NCBI RefSeq assembly: GCF_000720255.1
Contig: NZ_JOJE01000016.1
Span: 1 to 64,000 of the forward strand
DNA length: 64,000 bases
Direction of reading: 5' to 3'
Source of the DNA: Streptomyces griseus subsp. griseus
GTDB taxonomy: Bacteria; Actinomycetota; Actinomycetes; Streptomycetales; Streptomycetaceae
Position numbers and translations under genes: made by a program
Shown: positions 18,031 to 26,994 of the stretch, piece after piece
Layout of the letters: every line of letters starts with the position of its first letter
How positions within the stretch are numbered: position 1 is the first letter of the stretch
Notes under the pieces: model-generated
Database searches by the model: none
The model's input: only the letters and a program-made list of their open reading frames with translations
What the model was told of the DNA's origin: nothing

Positions 18031-18846
18031 ATGGGTGCCCTCCTCGCACTGACCTCGGCTGTCGTCTACGGCATCGTCGACTTCACCGGCGGAATCCTCT
18101 CCCGCCGAACCCACTTCGCGACCGTCACCTTCCTCGGCCAGGTGGGCGGGCTCGTGCTCGCCTCCCTGGCCGCCCTCGTCGTTCCCGCCGAGGCCGTCGG
18201 TTCCGGCGATCTGCTGTGGGGCGCCCTGTCGGGCGTCGGCAGCGGTGCGGCCATGCACTTCCTCAACCGTGGCCTCAGTCACGGCGCGATGAGCGTCGTC
18301 GTGCCCGTGAGCGCCGTCACCTCGGTCGCTCTCTCCGTCCTGTGCGGGGTGGCCCACGGCGACCGCCCCGGCGGTCTGGCCTGGATCGGCATCGCCCTCA
18401 CGGTGCCCGCGCTGTGGCTGGTCTCCGGGGGCGGGGCGGGGGAGGGTGGCGGTACCCGGGACGGTCTCCTCGCCAGTCTCGGGGGCGCCGTGCAGTACCT
18501 GGCCCTCGCCCAGGCTGGCCCGGCCGCCGGGCTGTGGCCGCTGGCTGCGGGACGCGCCGCCGCCGTGCTCGTGCTGCTGCCGACCGCGGCGCGGCACGCC
18601 AGGCGCACGTCAGTGGTGTGCGGCACGCAGGCGGTGGCGGTCGGGGCCGGGGCGGCGCTCGGTCTCACCCTGTACCAACTCGCCACCTACCAGCAGATGC
18701 TGGCGGTGGCGGTCGTGCTCGCTTCCCTCTACCCCGCCCTCCCCGTGATCCTCGGGCTGGTTCTGCTGCACGAACGCGTCAGCCTGCGGCAGGTCCTGGG
18801 GCTGTCGGGCGCCGCGGTGGCCACCGTACTGCTGACCGTGGGGTGA
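18031..18846 (+). CDS. EamA/DMT-family transporter
   Basis: A 271-residue membrane protein with about ten predicted helices arranged as two EamA repeats: MGALLALTSAVVYGIVDFTG at the start and GAVQYLALAQAGPAAGLWPL opening the second half. Helices are short with Gly/Ala packing, as in drug/metabolite exporters. The end LLHERVSLRQVLGLSGAAVA is a typical last repeat. The substrate is unknown. No ribosome site precedes the ATG at 18031. It ends four bases before a convergent protease gene. Confidence 0.85.
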   Translation: MGALLALTSAVVYGIVDFTGGILSRRTHFATVTFLGQVGGLVLASLAALVVPAEAVGSGDLLWGALSGVGSGAAMHFLNRGLSHGAMSVVVPVSAVTSVALSVLCGVAHGDRPGGLAWIGIALTVPALWLVSGGGAGEGGGTRDGLLASLGGAVQYLALAQAGPAAGLWPLAAGRAAAVLVLLPTAARHARRTSVVCGTQAVAVGAGAALGLTLYQLATYQQMLAVAVVLASLYPALPVILGLVLLHERVSLRQVLGLSGAAVATVLLTVG

Positions 18847-18850
18847 GCGG

Positions 18851-20227
18851 TCAGCTCCAGGTGGCCGAGTAGTAGCGGCGGTAGGCGTTGCGGTCCTTCT
18901 CGGCGCGGATGTACCGGGTGGCCACCAGGGCGACCAGGCTGCCCGCGATGACCAGCAGCCCGGGGCCGACGTTACGGGGGTCCGTGATCCGGGCCGCGAG
19001 GGACTCGCTCGTGCCCGTCACCGGGGCCGACGAGCCCGGCGAGGCCGCGCCCGGGGCGATCGCGCTCTGCGTGGCGGAGGCGGACGGCGCCGGGCCACCG
19101 GTCGGCGCGGCGCCCTGGCCGGCGGCCTGCGCCGACACGATCAGCTTGACCCGCAGCGCGGTCAGCGCCTTGGTCACCGGCTGGAAGAACGTCGTACCGC
19201 CGACCTTGCAGTCGCCGCTGCCGCCCGAGGTCACCCCGAGCGCGATGCCCTCCGAGAACAACGGCCCGCCACTGTCCCCGGGTTCGGCGCACACGTTCGT
19301 CTCGATGAGCCCGCTGACCGTGCCCTCCGGGTAGTTCACCGTCGCGTTGAGCCCGGTCACCTGGCCGTCGCGCAGCCCGCTGGTGCTGCCGCTGCGGAAC
19401 ACCCGCTGCCCCACGGCCGGATCGGCGGCGCCGGTGATCCGGATGCCCTTGTTGTTGCCGATGGACACGACGTCGGCCCCCTTGCCGGCCTCACCGTCGT
19501 CGTACTGGACGAGGGAGAAGTCGTCCCCGGGAAAGCTTCCGCCGACCGTCTTGCCCAACTGCTGACTGGCGCGGTTGTCCGCGAACCAGATCGAACCCGT
19601 GGGGCCGCAGTGCCCGGCTGTGAGGATGTAGTCGGTCTTGCCGTCCGTCACATTGAAGCCCGCCGAACAGCGTCCGCCCGTCGACAGGATGGGCTCGGCG
19701 CCGTTGAGGCGCGTCGTGAAGGTGCCCTCCTTGCGCTCCATCCGCACGAAACTGCCGATGCCCGACGCCACCTGCGTCATCCTCGACCAGTCGTCCGTCG
19801 AGACGGTGCTGTCGCCCTGCACCACGATCTGGTTGGTCTTGTAGTCCATCACCCAGGCCGTGCCCGGCACCCGCGGAGCCGAACGCAGGGTCGCCGCGGC
19901 GGATTTGAGTTCGTTCATGCTGTGGCCCACGACCTTGGCCTGGGCCCCCGCCTTCCGGACCTGGGCGGCCGTCTCCTCGTCGGTGACGGCGACGACCGGC
20001 CGTCCCTCGGTGTCGACCCAGCTGCCTGCCGTACGGGCCGTACCGAGCCGGGACACGAGCTCCGCGCCGGTGCTCCCGGCCGTCTGCGTGGAACTGAACG
20101 GAACGGCGGGGGAGCCGGATGTCTCGCTCGCCATGGCCTGCGTGACCATCAACCCCCCGAGGAGGACTCCGCCGACTGCCGCCAGCCGTGTCACTCGCCG
20201 GACGATCCGTCGTCGTACGTGCCTCAT
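18851..20227 (-). CDS. Secreted S1-family (streptogrisin-like) serine protease with C-terminal membrane anchor
   Basis: A 458-residue exported protease. N-terminal signal RRRIVRRVTRLAAVGGVLLG; a propeptide of about 130 residues; then a chymotrypsin-like domain with TAGHC (His) near 203, GDDFSLVQYD (Asp) near 235 and PGDSGGP (Ser) near 318. After an Ala/Pro/Ser-rich linker comes one transmembrane helix, VGPGLLVIAGSLVALVATRY, and a basic tail. Most streptogrisins are freely secreted, so the anchor is notable; the enzyme probably stays tethered outside the membrane. ATG at 20227 with GGGAG ahead. Confidence 0.9.
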   Translation of the reverse strand: MRHVRRRIVRRVTRLAAVGGVLLGGLMVTQAMASETSGSPAVPFSSTQTAGSTGAELVSRLGTARTAGSWVDTEGRPVVAVTDEETAAQVRKAGAQAKVVGHSMNELKSAAATLRSAPRVPGTAWVMDYKTNQIVVQGDSTVSTDDWSRMTQVASGIGSFVRMERKEGTFTTRLNGAEPILSTGGRCSAGFNVTDGKTDYILTAGHCGPTGSIWFADNRASQQLGKTVGGSFPGDDFSLVQYDDGEAGKGADVVSIGNNKGIRITGAADPAVGQRVFRSGSTSGLRDGQVTGLNATVNYPEGTVSGLIETNVCAEPGDSGGPLFSEGIALGVTSGGSGDCKVGGTTFFQPVTKALTALRVKLIVSAQAAGQGAAPTGGPAPSASATQSAIAPGAASPGSSAPVTGTSESLAARITDPRNVGPGLLVIAGSLVALVATRYIRAEKDRNAYRRYYSATWS

Positions 20228-20338
20228 GAATGGCTCCCGAGCCCTGAACGTGCGGTGTCAACACCGCGAGGCCCTCCGGTCGTTGAGCGCCCTTCTTTTC
20301 ATACGGGTCAGAAGCCGACGGTGTTCACCGCTGGACGA

Positions 20339-21364
20339 TCACGCCGTCATCTCCGTCCGACACCCGGTGCCCCCGTCCGCGTCGGTGTCCGTCTCCTCTC
20401 CCGCCGGGCCGAGCCGTGTCCAGCTGGACACATCGCCCCATACGGACGTCGTGCCGACGTACGGGCGCAGGAGGGCGGACAGGGCCGGATCGCCGTGGCC
20501 GTTCAGCTCGTCGGAGGCGATCTTGCGGGCGATGCCGGCCAGGAAGTCGGCGAGTTGCACCCGCGGGTCCTCCCGGGCGACGACGAGCCGGAATCCGGCC
20601 AGTCGGACGCCGTGCAGCCGGGCCGTCTCCTCGATCCAGGCGATCCGGTCCGGCGTCAGCATGTTCTGCCGGTCGTGCACGAGGGTCACCGGCCGCCCGC
20701 CGGAGCTCCAGTGCGCGGCCGTGCGGACGATCGCCGGGAGCAGGGGATCGAGGACGGGAATCAGGGGGGCCGGTCCGTTCGTGATGCGGGCGCGGTACGA
20801 GACCCCCCGGGAGCGGGTTTCCGCGAGCCGTCCCAGGATGACGGCGGGGTCGGAACCGGAATGCTCGCCCTGCAATGAGTCCACCGTCCGGAACAACGCG
20901 TCGACGGCTGCGCCGGGATCGCCGTTGAAACGCACCCGCAGCAATTGGTTGGCGGCTTCGAGGAATTCCCTCCACCGCCCCTCCCCGAAGGTCCGCGGCC
21001 CCGTCCGATACAGGGCGACTGCCGCCGTTCCGTCGCCCAGCAGCAGGTCGACGGCCCGGTCCACGATGTAGAAGGCCTTCTCGGTCAGATGCACATGGGC
21101 GTGGTCGTGGAGCGGCCCGGAGGGCGAAAGGAACCATTCCAGGACGGCGCGGTGTTTCTCCCGCAGCAGATGATTCGCCTTGTACTCCTCGGCGGGGGAG
21201 CGGATTCGCTCGCGGATCTCGCGCAGTTGCGCGGCGGCGAATTCCACGGGCAGCCGCACACTCGCGTGCGCGAACACGTCGGTGTTCCCGCCGGTGAGGT
21301 TCTCGCCGTCGGATCCCGACTCGTCGCAGGCGACGTCCAGTTCGTTCACGCGCTGCCAGGTCAC
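20339..21364 (-). CDS. DUF3800-like protein
   Basis: A 341-residue cytoplasmic protein. Near the N-terminus it has ACDESGSDGEN, and near the C-terminus REDPRVQLADFLAGIARK; this D-E-S-G plus Q-L-A-D pair is what marks DUF3800 proteins, which have no proven function. In between are LREIRERIRSPAEEYKANHL and LVHDRQNMLTPDRIAWIEE. I start at the GTG at 21364 because AGGGGG precedes it; the longer frame to 21520 begins with unlikely residues. It is a single gene upstream of, and divergent from, the glucarate cluster. Confidence 0.65.
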   Translation of the reverse strand: MTWQRVNELDVACDESGSDGENLTGGNTDVFAHASVRLPVEFAAAQLREIRERIRSPAEEYKANHLLREKHRAVLEWFLSPSGPLHDHAHVHLTEKAFYIVDRAVDLLLGDGTAAVALYRTGPRTFGEGRWREFLEAANQLLRVRFNGDPGAAVDALFRTVDSLQGEHSGSDPAVILGRLAETRSRGVSYRARITNGPAPLIPVLDPLLPAIVRTAAHWSSGGRPVTLVHDRQNMLTPDRIAWIEETARLHGVRLAGFRLVVAREDPRVQLADFLAGIARKIASDELNGHGDPALSALLRPYVGTTSVWGDVSSWTRLGPAGEETDTDADGGTGCRTEMTA

Positions 21365-21513
21365 ACCGGGCCCCCTGTCCTGTGCTCCGAGACCAGCATC
21401 CCGCACGAGGAGCCCGGCGGGCCGGGGATTTCCTGGCGCGCGGCCGCCGCACGAGCCGTTCGTGAGGAGCTCGTCAGGAACGTGTGGCCTCCGCGCAATG
21501 TTCCAGCCATGTA

Positions 21514-21543
21514 TTGACATGCGGCTGAAACCGTTCGTAGCTT
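21514..21543 (+). promoter_or_regulatory. Promoter of the glucarate importer operon
   Basis: TTGACA at 21514-21519 is followed after 18 bp by TAGCTT at 21538-21543, a good vegetative-type promoter for Streptomyces. Transcription should begin near 21550, leaving a leader of about 50 nt before the ATG at 21600. No clear palindromic operator is visible here. Confidence 0.6.
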
Positions 21544-21599
21544 GGGCGCCTCGATTTAGATTCGTGAAGAGAGTTCACGGATATGAACGGAGTGAGTCC

Positions 21600-22931
21600 A
21601 TGGGGCATCGCCGACGACGTCGCCGCCTGGTCGCCACGCTCGCCGTCACGGGGCTGATGTTCGGAACGGCCGCATGCGGCTCCGGTTCCGGCAGCGCGGG
21701 CAGCAGCGACCCGAACACCCTGGAGGTCTGGACCCGGAGCAACCCGGACGACGCCGCCACCTACGAGCGGGTCTTCGCCGCCTTCACCAAGAAGACCGGC
21801 ATCAGGATCGACTACCAGCCGATCATCAACTTCGACCAGCAGCTCCAGAGCCGCGCGTCCACCAAGGACCTGCCCGACGTGATGATCAACGACACGGCGC
21901 TGATGGGCAGCTACCAGAGCCAGGGGCTGCTGAAGCCGATCGACCCGGACGGCATCGCCGGTCACGACCAGATCGACGCCAAGACCTGGGCCTCCACCGT
22001 CGGCATCGACGGCAAGCACTACGGCATCCCCTACTCCCGCCAGGCCATGACCCTGATGGTCCGCAAGGATTGGCGCGAGAAGCTCGGTCTGCCGCAGCCG
22101 AAGACCTGGCAGGACATGCTCACCCTCGCCAAGGCCTTCGCCACCCGTGACCCCGACGGCGACGGCAAGAAGGACACGTACGGCATGGTCGTCCCGGGCA
22201 GCGCCCAGAACGGCTACGCCGCCTGGTGGGGAGCCAGCTACCTGTGGCAGGGCGGGGCGCGCATCGTCGAGCGCACCTCCGACGGCGGCTACAAGCCCGT
22301 CATGGACTCACCGGCCGCCGTGCGCACCGTCACCTGGCTGAAGGACAACCTGTTCTGCGGTGACAACGGTGTCATACAGCCCGGCGCCCTGACCGCCATC
22401 ACCGGCACCGCCACCAACTTCCAGGACGGCAACGCCGGCATGTACCTCACCGGCCCCTACAACATGACCACGTTCGACCAGACGATCGGCAAGGACAAGT
22501 ACGAGGTCCTGCCCGCCCCCGCGGGCCCGGCCGGCAACGAGGTCCTCGCCGACGGCGAGAACGTCTACTTCGGCGCCCGCACCGGCAAGACCGAGCAGGA
22601 ACAGGCCCTCGGTGCCTTCCTCGTCTCGCCCGAGGGCCAGCGCCTGGCCATGACCGGCGGCGAACACCAGCCCGTCGTCCGCATCCCCGTCAACACCACG
22701 CTGGACGCGGCGAAGGTCCGAAACGACCCGCGCTGGGGCGTGGTGCAGAAGGCTTACGAGAACGACTCCGTGGTGTTCCCCAACGCCCCCGACTTCGCTC
22801 CCGTCAAGCAGGACACCGCCGACGCCCTGAACGCCCTGTTCACCTACTGCGGCAGCGACGTCCGCTCCGGTCTCAAGGAACTCAACGACACCCTCGCCGG
22901 CGACCTCAAGGACCAGGACCTGTTGAAATGA
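21600..22931 (+). CDS. ABC transporter substrate-binding lipoprotein (glucarate cluster)
   Basis: A 443-residue family 1 solute-binding protein. The signal RRRRRRLVATLAVTGLMFG leads to the lipobox GTAACGSG with Cys near residue 26. The mature part reads LEVWTRSNPDDAATYERVFA, then DLPDVMINDTALMGSYQSQG near 105 and TGPYNMTTFDQTIGKDKYEV near 290. Gene order with two permeases and two acid-sugar enzymes suggests it binds glucarate, galactarate or a conjugate; the specificity is inferred from the neighbours. CGGAG precedes the ATG at 21600. Its stop overlaps the next start. Confidence 0.9.
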   Translation: MGHRRRRRRLVATLAVTGLMFGTAACGSGSGSAGSSDPNTLEVWTRSNPDDAATYERVFAAFTKKTGIRIDYQPIINFDQQLQSRASTKDLPDVMINDTALMGSYQSQGLLKPIDPDGIAGHDQIDAKTWASTVGIDGKHYGIPYSRQAMTLMVRKDWREKLGLPQPKTWQDMLTLAKAFATRDPDGDGKKDTYGMVVPGSAQNGYAAWWGASYLWQGGARIVERTSDGGYKPVMDSPAAVRTVTWLKDNLFCGDNGVIQPGALTAITGTATNFQDGNAGMYLTGPYNMTTFDQTIGKDKYEVLPAPAGPAGNEVLADGENVYFGARTGKTEQEQALGAFLVSPEGQRLAMTGGEHQPVVRIPVNTTLDAAKVRNDPRWGVVQKAYENDSVVFPNAPDFAPVKQDTADALNALFTYCGSDVRSGLKELNDTLAGDLKDQDLLK

Positions 22932-23839
22932 CCGCCACCGTGACCACCCCCGGGGCACGCAGAACTCGGGTCCTCAGCAAGAAGGCGCTGCTGCCCTGGG
23001 TCTTCCTCGCCCCCGGCCTGCTGCTCGCCCTGGTCTTCAAGTTCCTTCCCATGGGCAAGGGCGTCTGGCTCAGCTTCTTCAAGGTCCGGCCCTTCCTCGG
23101 CGACCAGTGGGTCGGCCTGGACAACTACACCCGGGTCCTGACCGACCATCGCTTCCTCGACGCCATCGGACACACCCTCCTCCTCGGCATCGGCCAGTCC
23201 CTCGGCGCCATCGCCGTCGGCTTCCTGCTCGCCCTGCTGCTGGAGGGCCAGGCCCGCACCCTGAAGATCGTCCGCACGGCCGTCTTCCTGCCCGTCGTCA
23301 CCGCCACCGCCGTGGTCGGAGAGCTGTGGCGGCTGCTGTACTACCCGACCTCCGACGGCCTGATCAACCACGCCCTCGGCTTCCTCGGCCTTGGGCCGGT
23401 GCAGTACCTCGACAACCCGAACACCGCGCTGTGGGCGACGATGGTGATGAGCGTCTGGATGCTCGCCCCCTACAACATGGTGATCATCCTCGCGGGACTC
23501 GCCGGCGTGGACCGGACGCTGTACGAGGCCGCGGCGATGGACGGCGTCTCCCTGTGGCAGCGGCTGCGGTACATCACCCTGCCCGCCATCCGCCCCGCCC
23601 TCGGCATCGTCCTCACCCTCGCGGCCATCCGCGGCCTGCGGGTCTTCACCGAGGTCTACGTCCTCACCGGCGGCGGCCCGGCCGGCTCCACCGAGGTGTG
23701 GATGACCCGCGCCTACACCCTGGGCTTCACCCGCAACGACATCGGCGGCGCCTCCGCGGCCTCCGTGGTGCTGCTCTGCGTGACGCTCCTGCTGACCGTG
23801 ACGGTCAACTACTTCCGCAAGAGGGGAGACGTGCGATGA
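22928..23839 (+). CDS. ABC transporter permease, MalF-like (glucarate cluster)
   Basis: A 303-residue CUT1 permease of six predicted helices, starting LLPWVFLAPGLLLALVFKFL near residue 20. The coupling loop is YEAAAMDGVSLWQRLRYITLP near residue 200. The ATG lies inside the stop of the binding-protein gene (ATGA overlap), giving tight translational coupling, and its own stop overlaps the next start in the same way. It works as a heterodimer with the permease encoded at 23836. Confidence 0.92.
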   Translation: MTATVTTPGARRTRVLSKKALLPWVFLAPGLLLALVFKFLPMGKGVWLSFFKVRPFLGDQWVGLDNYTRVLTDHRFLDAIGHTLLLGIGQSLGAIAVGFLLALLLEGQARTLKIVRTAVFLPVVTATAVVGELWRLLYYPTSDGLINHALGFLGLGPVQYLDNPNTALWATMVMSVWMLAPYNMVIILAGLAGVDRTLYEAAAMDGVSLWQRLRYITLPAIRPALGIVLTLAAIRGLRVFTEVYVLTGGGPAGSTEVWMTRAYTLGFTRNDIGGASAASVVLLCVTLLLTVTVNYFRKRGDVR

Positions 23840-24777
23840 CGGCACCCGCCATCGACCCGATCCGGACACCGGTCCCGACGACGGTCGACAAAGCGACCCA
23901 GGAGCGGCGCACCACGCCCGCCCGCTTCGACACCGCCCTCGGCTGGAACGACCGGCCCGGCGTCTCCTGGGCCCTGCGGATCCTGCTCTGCGCGATCGCC
24001 CTCGGCATCTTCGCCGCGCCCTTCCTGACCATCGTCTCCGGCGCCTTCACCACCCACGCCAGCGGCTCGTCCCTGTCGTTCCTGCCGCACGACAGCACCC
24101 TGCAGAACTTCAAGGTGGCGGGGGAGCGCGGCATCTGGGACTACTTCACCAACTCCCTCGTCATCGCGGGCGGCGCGCTGCTGCTCCAGCTCGCGGTGTC
24201 CGTGCTCGCCGCGTACGCGCTGGCCCGGCACCGGTTCCGCGGCCAGGCCCTGATCCTGACTCTGTTCATGCTCACGATGATGCTCCCCGAGGAGGTCATC
24301 GCCATCCCGCTCTCCCTGGTCCTCGGCCACGTCCCCGTGGTCGGCGTCGACCTCAAGGGCACCGCGTGGGGCGTGATCCTGCCGCTCGGCGCCTGGGGCT
24401 TCTCCGTGATGCTGCTGACCGAGTTCATGAAGGACATCCCCACCGAGATCGAGGAGGCAGCCCGCCTCGACGGCGTCGGCGAGTTCCGGATGCTGTGGCA
24501 GGTCGTCCTGCCGCTGTGCAAGCCCGCCCTCGGCGTGGCCGGCGTCCTCGGCTTCGTGATGATCTGGGACCAGTACCTGCTGCCCCTGATCGCCGCCAAG
24601 GACCCCACCGACTACACCGTCACCGTCGCCCTGTCCATCCTGCGCACCGACCCCGAGGTCGGCTCGGGCGTGGTCCTGGCCGGCGCGGTCATCGCCCTCG
24701 TCCCCAGCCTGATCGTCTACCTGCTCCTCCAGCGCTCGCTGGTCGCCGGCATCGCCGCCGGCGCCACCAAGGGCTGA
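23836..24777 (+). CDS. ABC transporter permease, MalG-like (glucarate cluster)
   Basis: A 313-residue CUT1 permease with an N-terminal extension of about 45 residues before the first helix (WALRILLCAIALGIFAAPFL). The coupling motif is EEAARLDGVGEFRMLWQVVLP near residue 210. It overlaps the upstream permease gene by four bases. The next gene begins 26 bp downstream, so importer and enzymes are probably one transcript. No ATPase gene is present. Confidence 0.92.
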   Translation: MTAPAIDPIRTPVPTTVDKATQERRTTPARFDTALGWNDRPGVSWALRILLCAIALGIFAAPFLTIVSGAFTTHASGSSLSFLPHDSTLQNFKVAGERGIWDYFTNSLVIAGGALLLQLAVSVLAAYALARHRFRGQALILTLFMLTMMLPEEVIAIPLSLVLGHVPVVGVDLKGTAWGVILPLGAWGFSVMLLTEFMKDIPTEIEEAARLDGVGEFRMLWQVVLPLCKPALGVAGVLGFVMIWDQYLLPLIAAKDPTDYTVTVALSILRTDPEVGSGVVLAGAVIALVPSLIVYLLLQRSLVAGIAAGATKG

Positions 24778-24803
24778 TCCCGACCCCCACCCGTGAGGGA
24801 GAC

Positions 24804-25712
24804 ATGAAGTTCCAAGGAGTGCTGTTCTTCCCGGTCACGCCGTTCTCCGCGGACGGCTCACTGGACGAGGAGCGGCTCGCCCGGCACATCGAGTCCGGTG
24901 TCGCGGCCGGCGCGGGCGGCGTGTTCGTCGCCTGCGGCACCGGCGAGTTCCACGCCCTGACGCCCGAGGAGATCGAGCGGGCCACCCGTGTCGCCGTCGA
25001 GACGACCGCCGGACGCGTTCCCGTGCTCGCGGCCGCCGGCGGCCCGGCCCCCGTCGCTCGCGACCAGGCCGGCCGGGTGGCCCGTGCCGGCGCCGACGGC
25101 GTCCTGCTGCTGCCGCCGTACCTGGTGACCGCACCCCAACCGGGCCTGGTGCGCTACGTCGAGGAGGTCACCGCCGCCACCGACCTTCCCGTCGTCTTCT
25201 ACCAGCGCGGCACCGCCCGGCTTACCGGGACCACGGCCGCGGAGATCGCCGCCCTGCCCCGGGTCGTCGGCCTCAAGGACGGCATCGGCGACATCGAGCG
25301 CATGCACCGCATCGTCCGGGCGGTCCGCGCCGTGCCGGGCACCGAGGACTTCCAGTTCTTCAACGGCCTGCCCACCGCCGAGATGACCGCCCCCGCCTAC
25401 CAGGGAATCGGCGTCGGCCTCTACTCCTCCGCCGTGTTCGCCTTCGCCCCGGAGATCGCCCTCGCCTTCCACCGCGCGCTCGCCGGCGAAGACGACACCC
25501 GGGTGACCACCCTTCTCGACGAGTTCTACGGCCCCCTCGTCGAACTCCGCGACGAGGTCCCCGGATACGCCGTGTCCCTCATCAAGGCCGGAGTGACTCT
25601 CCGCGGCCTCGACGTGGGCGGCGTACGGGCCCCCCTCGTCGACCCCACGCCGGAGCACGTCGCCCGGCTCGCGAAACTCATCGACCACGGCCTGGAGGTG
25701 GCCCGCGCATGA
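24804..25712 (+). CDS. kdgD: 5-dehydro-4-deoxyglucarate dehydratase
   Basis: A 302-residue member of the DapA/NAL aldolase superfamily. Catalytic features: Tyr in LPVVFYQRG near residue 133, the Schiff-base Lys in RVVGLKDGIGD near 158 and the N-terminal GVFVACGTGEFHALTPEE near 37, where the usual GTTGE is GTGEF, as in this dehydratase subgroup. It converts 5-dehydro-4-deoxy-D-glucarate to 2,5-dioxopentanoate with loss of water and CO2. GAGGGAG precedes the ATG. It overlaps the dehydratase gene downstream by four bases, fixing the pathway. Confidence 0.88.
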   Translation: MKFQGVLFFPVTPFSADGSLDEERLARHIESGVAAGAGGVFVACGTGEFHALTPEEIERATRVAVETTAGRVPVLAAAGGPAPVARDQAGRVARAGADGVLLLPPYLVTAPQPGLVRYVEEVTAATDLPVVFYQRGTARLTGTTAAEIAALPRVVGLKDGIGDIERMHRIVRAVRAVPGTEDFQFFNGLPTAEMTAPAYQGIGVGLYSSAVFAFAPEIALAFHRALAGEDDTRVTTLLDEFYGPLVELRDEVPGYAVSLIKAGVTLRGLDVGGVRAPLVDPTPEHVARLAKLIDHGLEVARA

Positions 25713-26965
25713 GCACCCCCACCACCCGGATCCGGGAACTGATCGTCACCCCCATCGCCTTCTCCGACCCGCCGCTGCTCAACTCCAACGGCGTCCACGA
25801 GCCCCTCGCGCTGCGGATCGTCCTCCAACTCGTCCTGGAGGACGGCACGGTGGGCCTCGGCGAGTCGCCCGGCGGCGAGGCGCGTCTCGAACGGCTGCTG
25901 ACCGCGGCCAAGACGGTCGTCGGCATGGACGTCTTCGACACCACGGCCGTCGCCGCCGCGATCGACGCCGCCCTGCTGCCCACCGTGCCCAGCTCCCACG
26001 AACGCGGCTGGACCACCTCCGCCGTGGAGGTCGCCTGCCTCGACGCCCAGGGCAAACTGCTCGGCCGTCCGGTCAGCGACCTGCTCGGCGGCACCGTCCG
26101 TGACTCGGTGCCCTTCGCCGCGTACCTCTTCTACAAGTGGGCCGAGCACCCCGCCCTCGACGGCCGCCCCGCCATCGGCGACGACTGGGGCGAGGCCCTG
26201 GACCCGGCCGGGATCGTGGAGCAGGCCCGGCTCATGCAACAGCGCTACGGCTTCCGGTCGTTCAAGCTCAAGGGCGGGGTCTTCCCGCCGGACGAGGAGA
26301 TCGCCGCGATCAGGGCGCTCGCGGAGGCCTTCCCCGGCCAGCCGCTGCGCCTGGACCCCAACGTTGCCTGGACCGTGGACACTTCGGCATACGTCGCCCG
26401 TGAACTGGACGGTGTACTGGAGTACCTGGAGGACCCCACCCAGGGCATCGACGGCATGGCGCAGGTGGCCGAGCGGTCGCCGCTGCCACTGGCGACCAAC
26501 ATGTGCGTGATCGCCTGGGAGCATCTGCGGCCCGCGATCGGGCAGAACGCGATCCAGGTGCTCCTCACCGACCACCACTACTGGGGCGGGCTGCGCCGCA
26601 CCAGGGAACTGGCCGCCGTGTGCGAGGCGTTCGGGATCGCGCTGTCCATGCACTCCAACTCGCACCTGGGCATCAGCCTCGCCGCCATGACCCACGTAGC
26701 CGCGGCCATCCCGAACCTCGACCACTCGTGCGACACCCACTACCCGTGGAACTCGGCCGACGACGTGATCGTCCCCGGCGTCCTGGAGCTGCGCGACGGG
26801 GAGGTGAAGGTCCCCACCGGCGCCGGCCTCGGTGTGGAACTCGACCACGACGCCCTGGAGCGGCTGCACCGGCGCTACCTCGACTCAGGGATGCGCGGCC
26901 GCGACGACACCGGCTACATGCGGCGGATCCAGCCGGAGTACGAACGGCTGTTGCCTCGCTGGTGA
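25709..26965 (+). CDS. gudD: Glucarate dehydratase-like enolase-superfamily enzyme
   Basis: A 418-residue enolase-superfamily acid-sugar dehydratase. The proton-abstracting Lys lies in SFKLKGGVF near residue 187, metal ligands in LRLDPNVAW near 215 and LEYLEDPTQG near 241, and the general-base His in SMHSNSHLGIS near 313. This K-x-K plus His-Asn pattern is that of glucarate dehydratase, giving 5-dehydro-4-deoxyglucarate for the upstream enzyme. Galactarate or related diacids are alternatives. The ATG overlaps the kdgD stop (ATGA). The dehydrogenase completing the route to 2-oxoglutarate is not in this window. Confidence 0.88.
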   Translation: MSTPTTRIRELIVTPIAFSDPPLLNSNGVHEPLALRIVLQLVLEDGTVGLGESPGGEARLERLLTAAKTVVGMDVFDTTAVAAAIDAALLPTVPSSHERGWTTSAVEVACLDAQGKLLGRPVSDLLGGTVRDSVPFAAYLFYKWAEHPALDGRPAIGDDWGEALDPAGIVEQARLMQQRYGFRSFKLKGGVFPPDEEIAAIRALAEAFPGQPLRLDPNVAWTVDTSAYVARELDGVLEYLEDPTQGIDGMAQVAERSPLPLATNMCVIAWEHLRPAIGQNAIQVLLTDHHYWGGLRRTRELAAVCEAFGIALSMHSNSHLGISLAAMTHVAAAIPNLDHSCDTHYPWNSADDVIVPGVLELRDGEVKVPTGAGLGVELDHDALERLHRRYLDSGMRGRDDTGYMRRIQPEYERLLPRW

Positions 26966-26977
26966 GAGCGGGCTTGA

Positions 26978-26994
26978 CTAGACTGCCGGACATG
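26978..26994 (+). promoter_or_regulatory. Leaderless-type promoter
   Basis: TAGACT at 26978-26983 ends only 8 bases before the ATG at 26992, with no ribosome site between. A -10 box this close means transcription starts at or next to the start codon, a common Streptomyces pattern. It lies 12 bp after the gudD stop. Confidence 0.55.
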
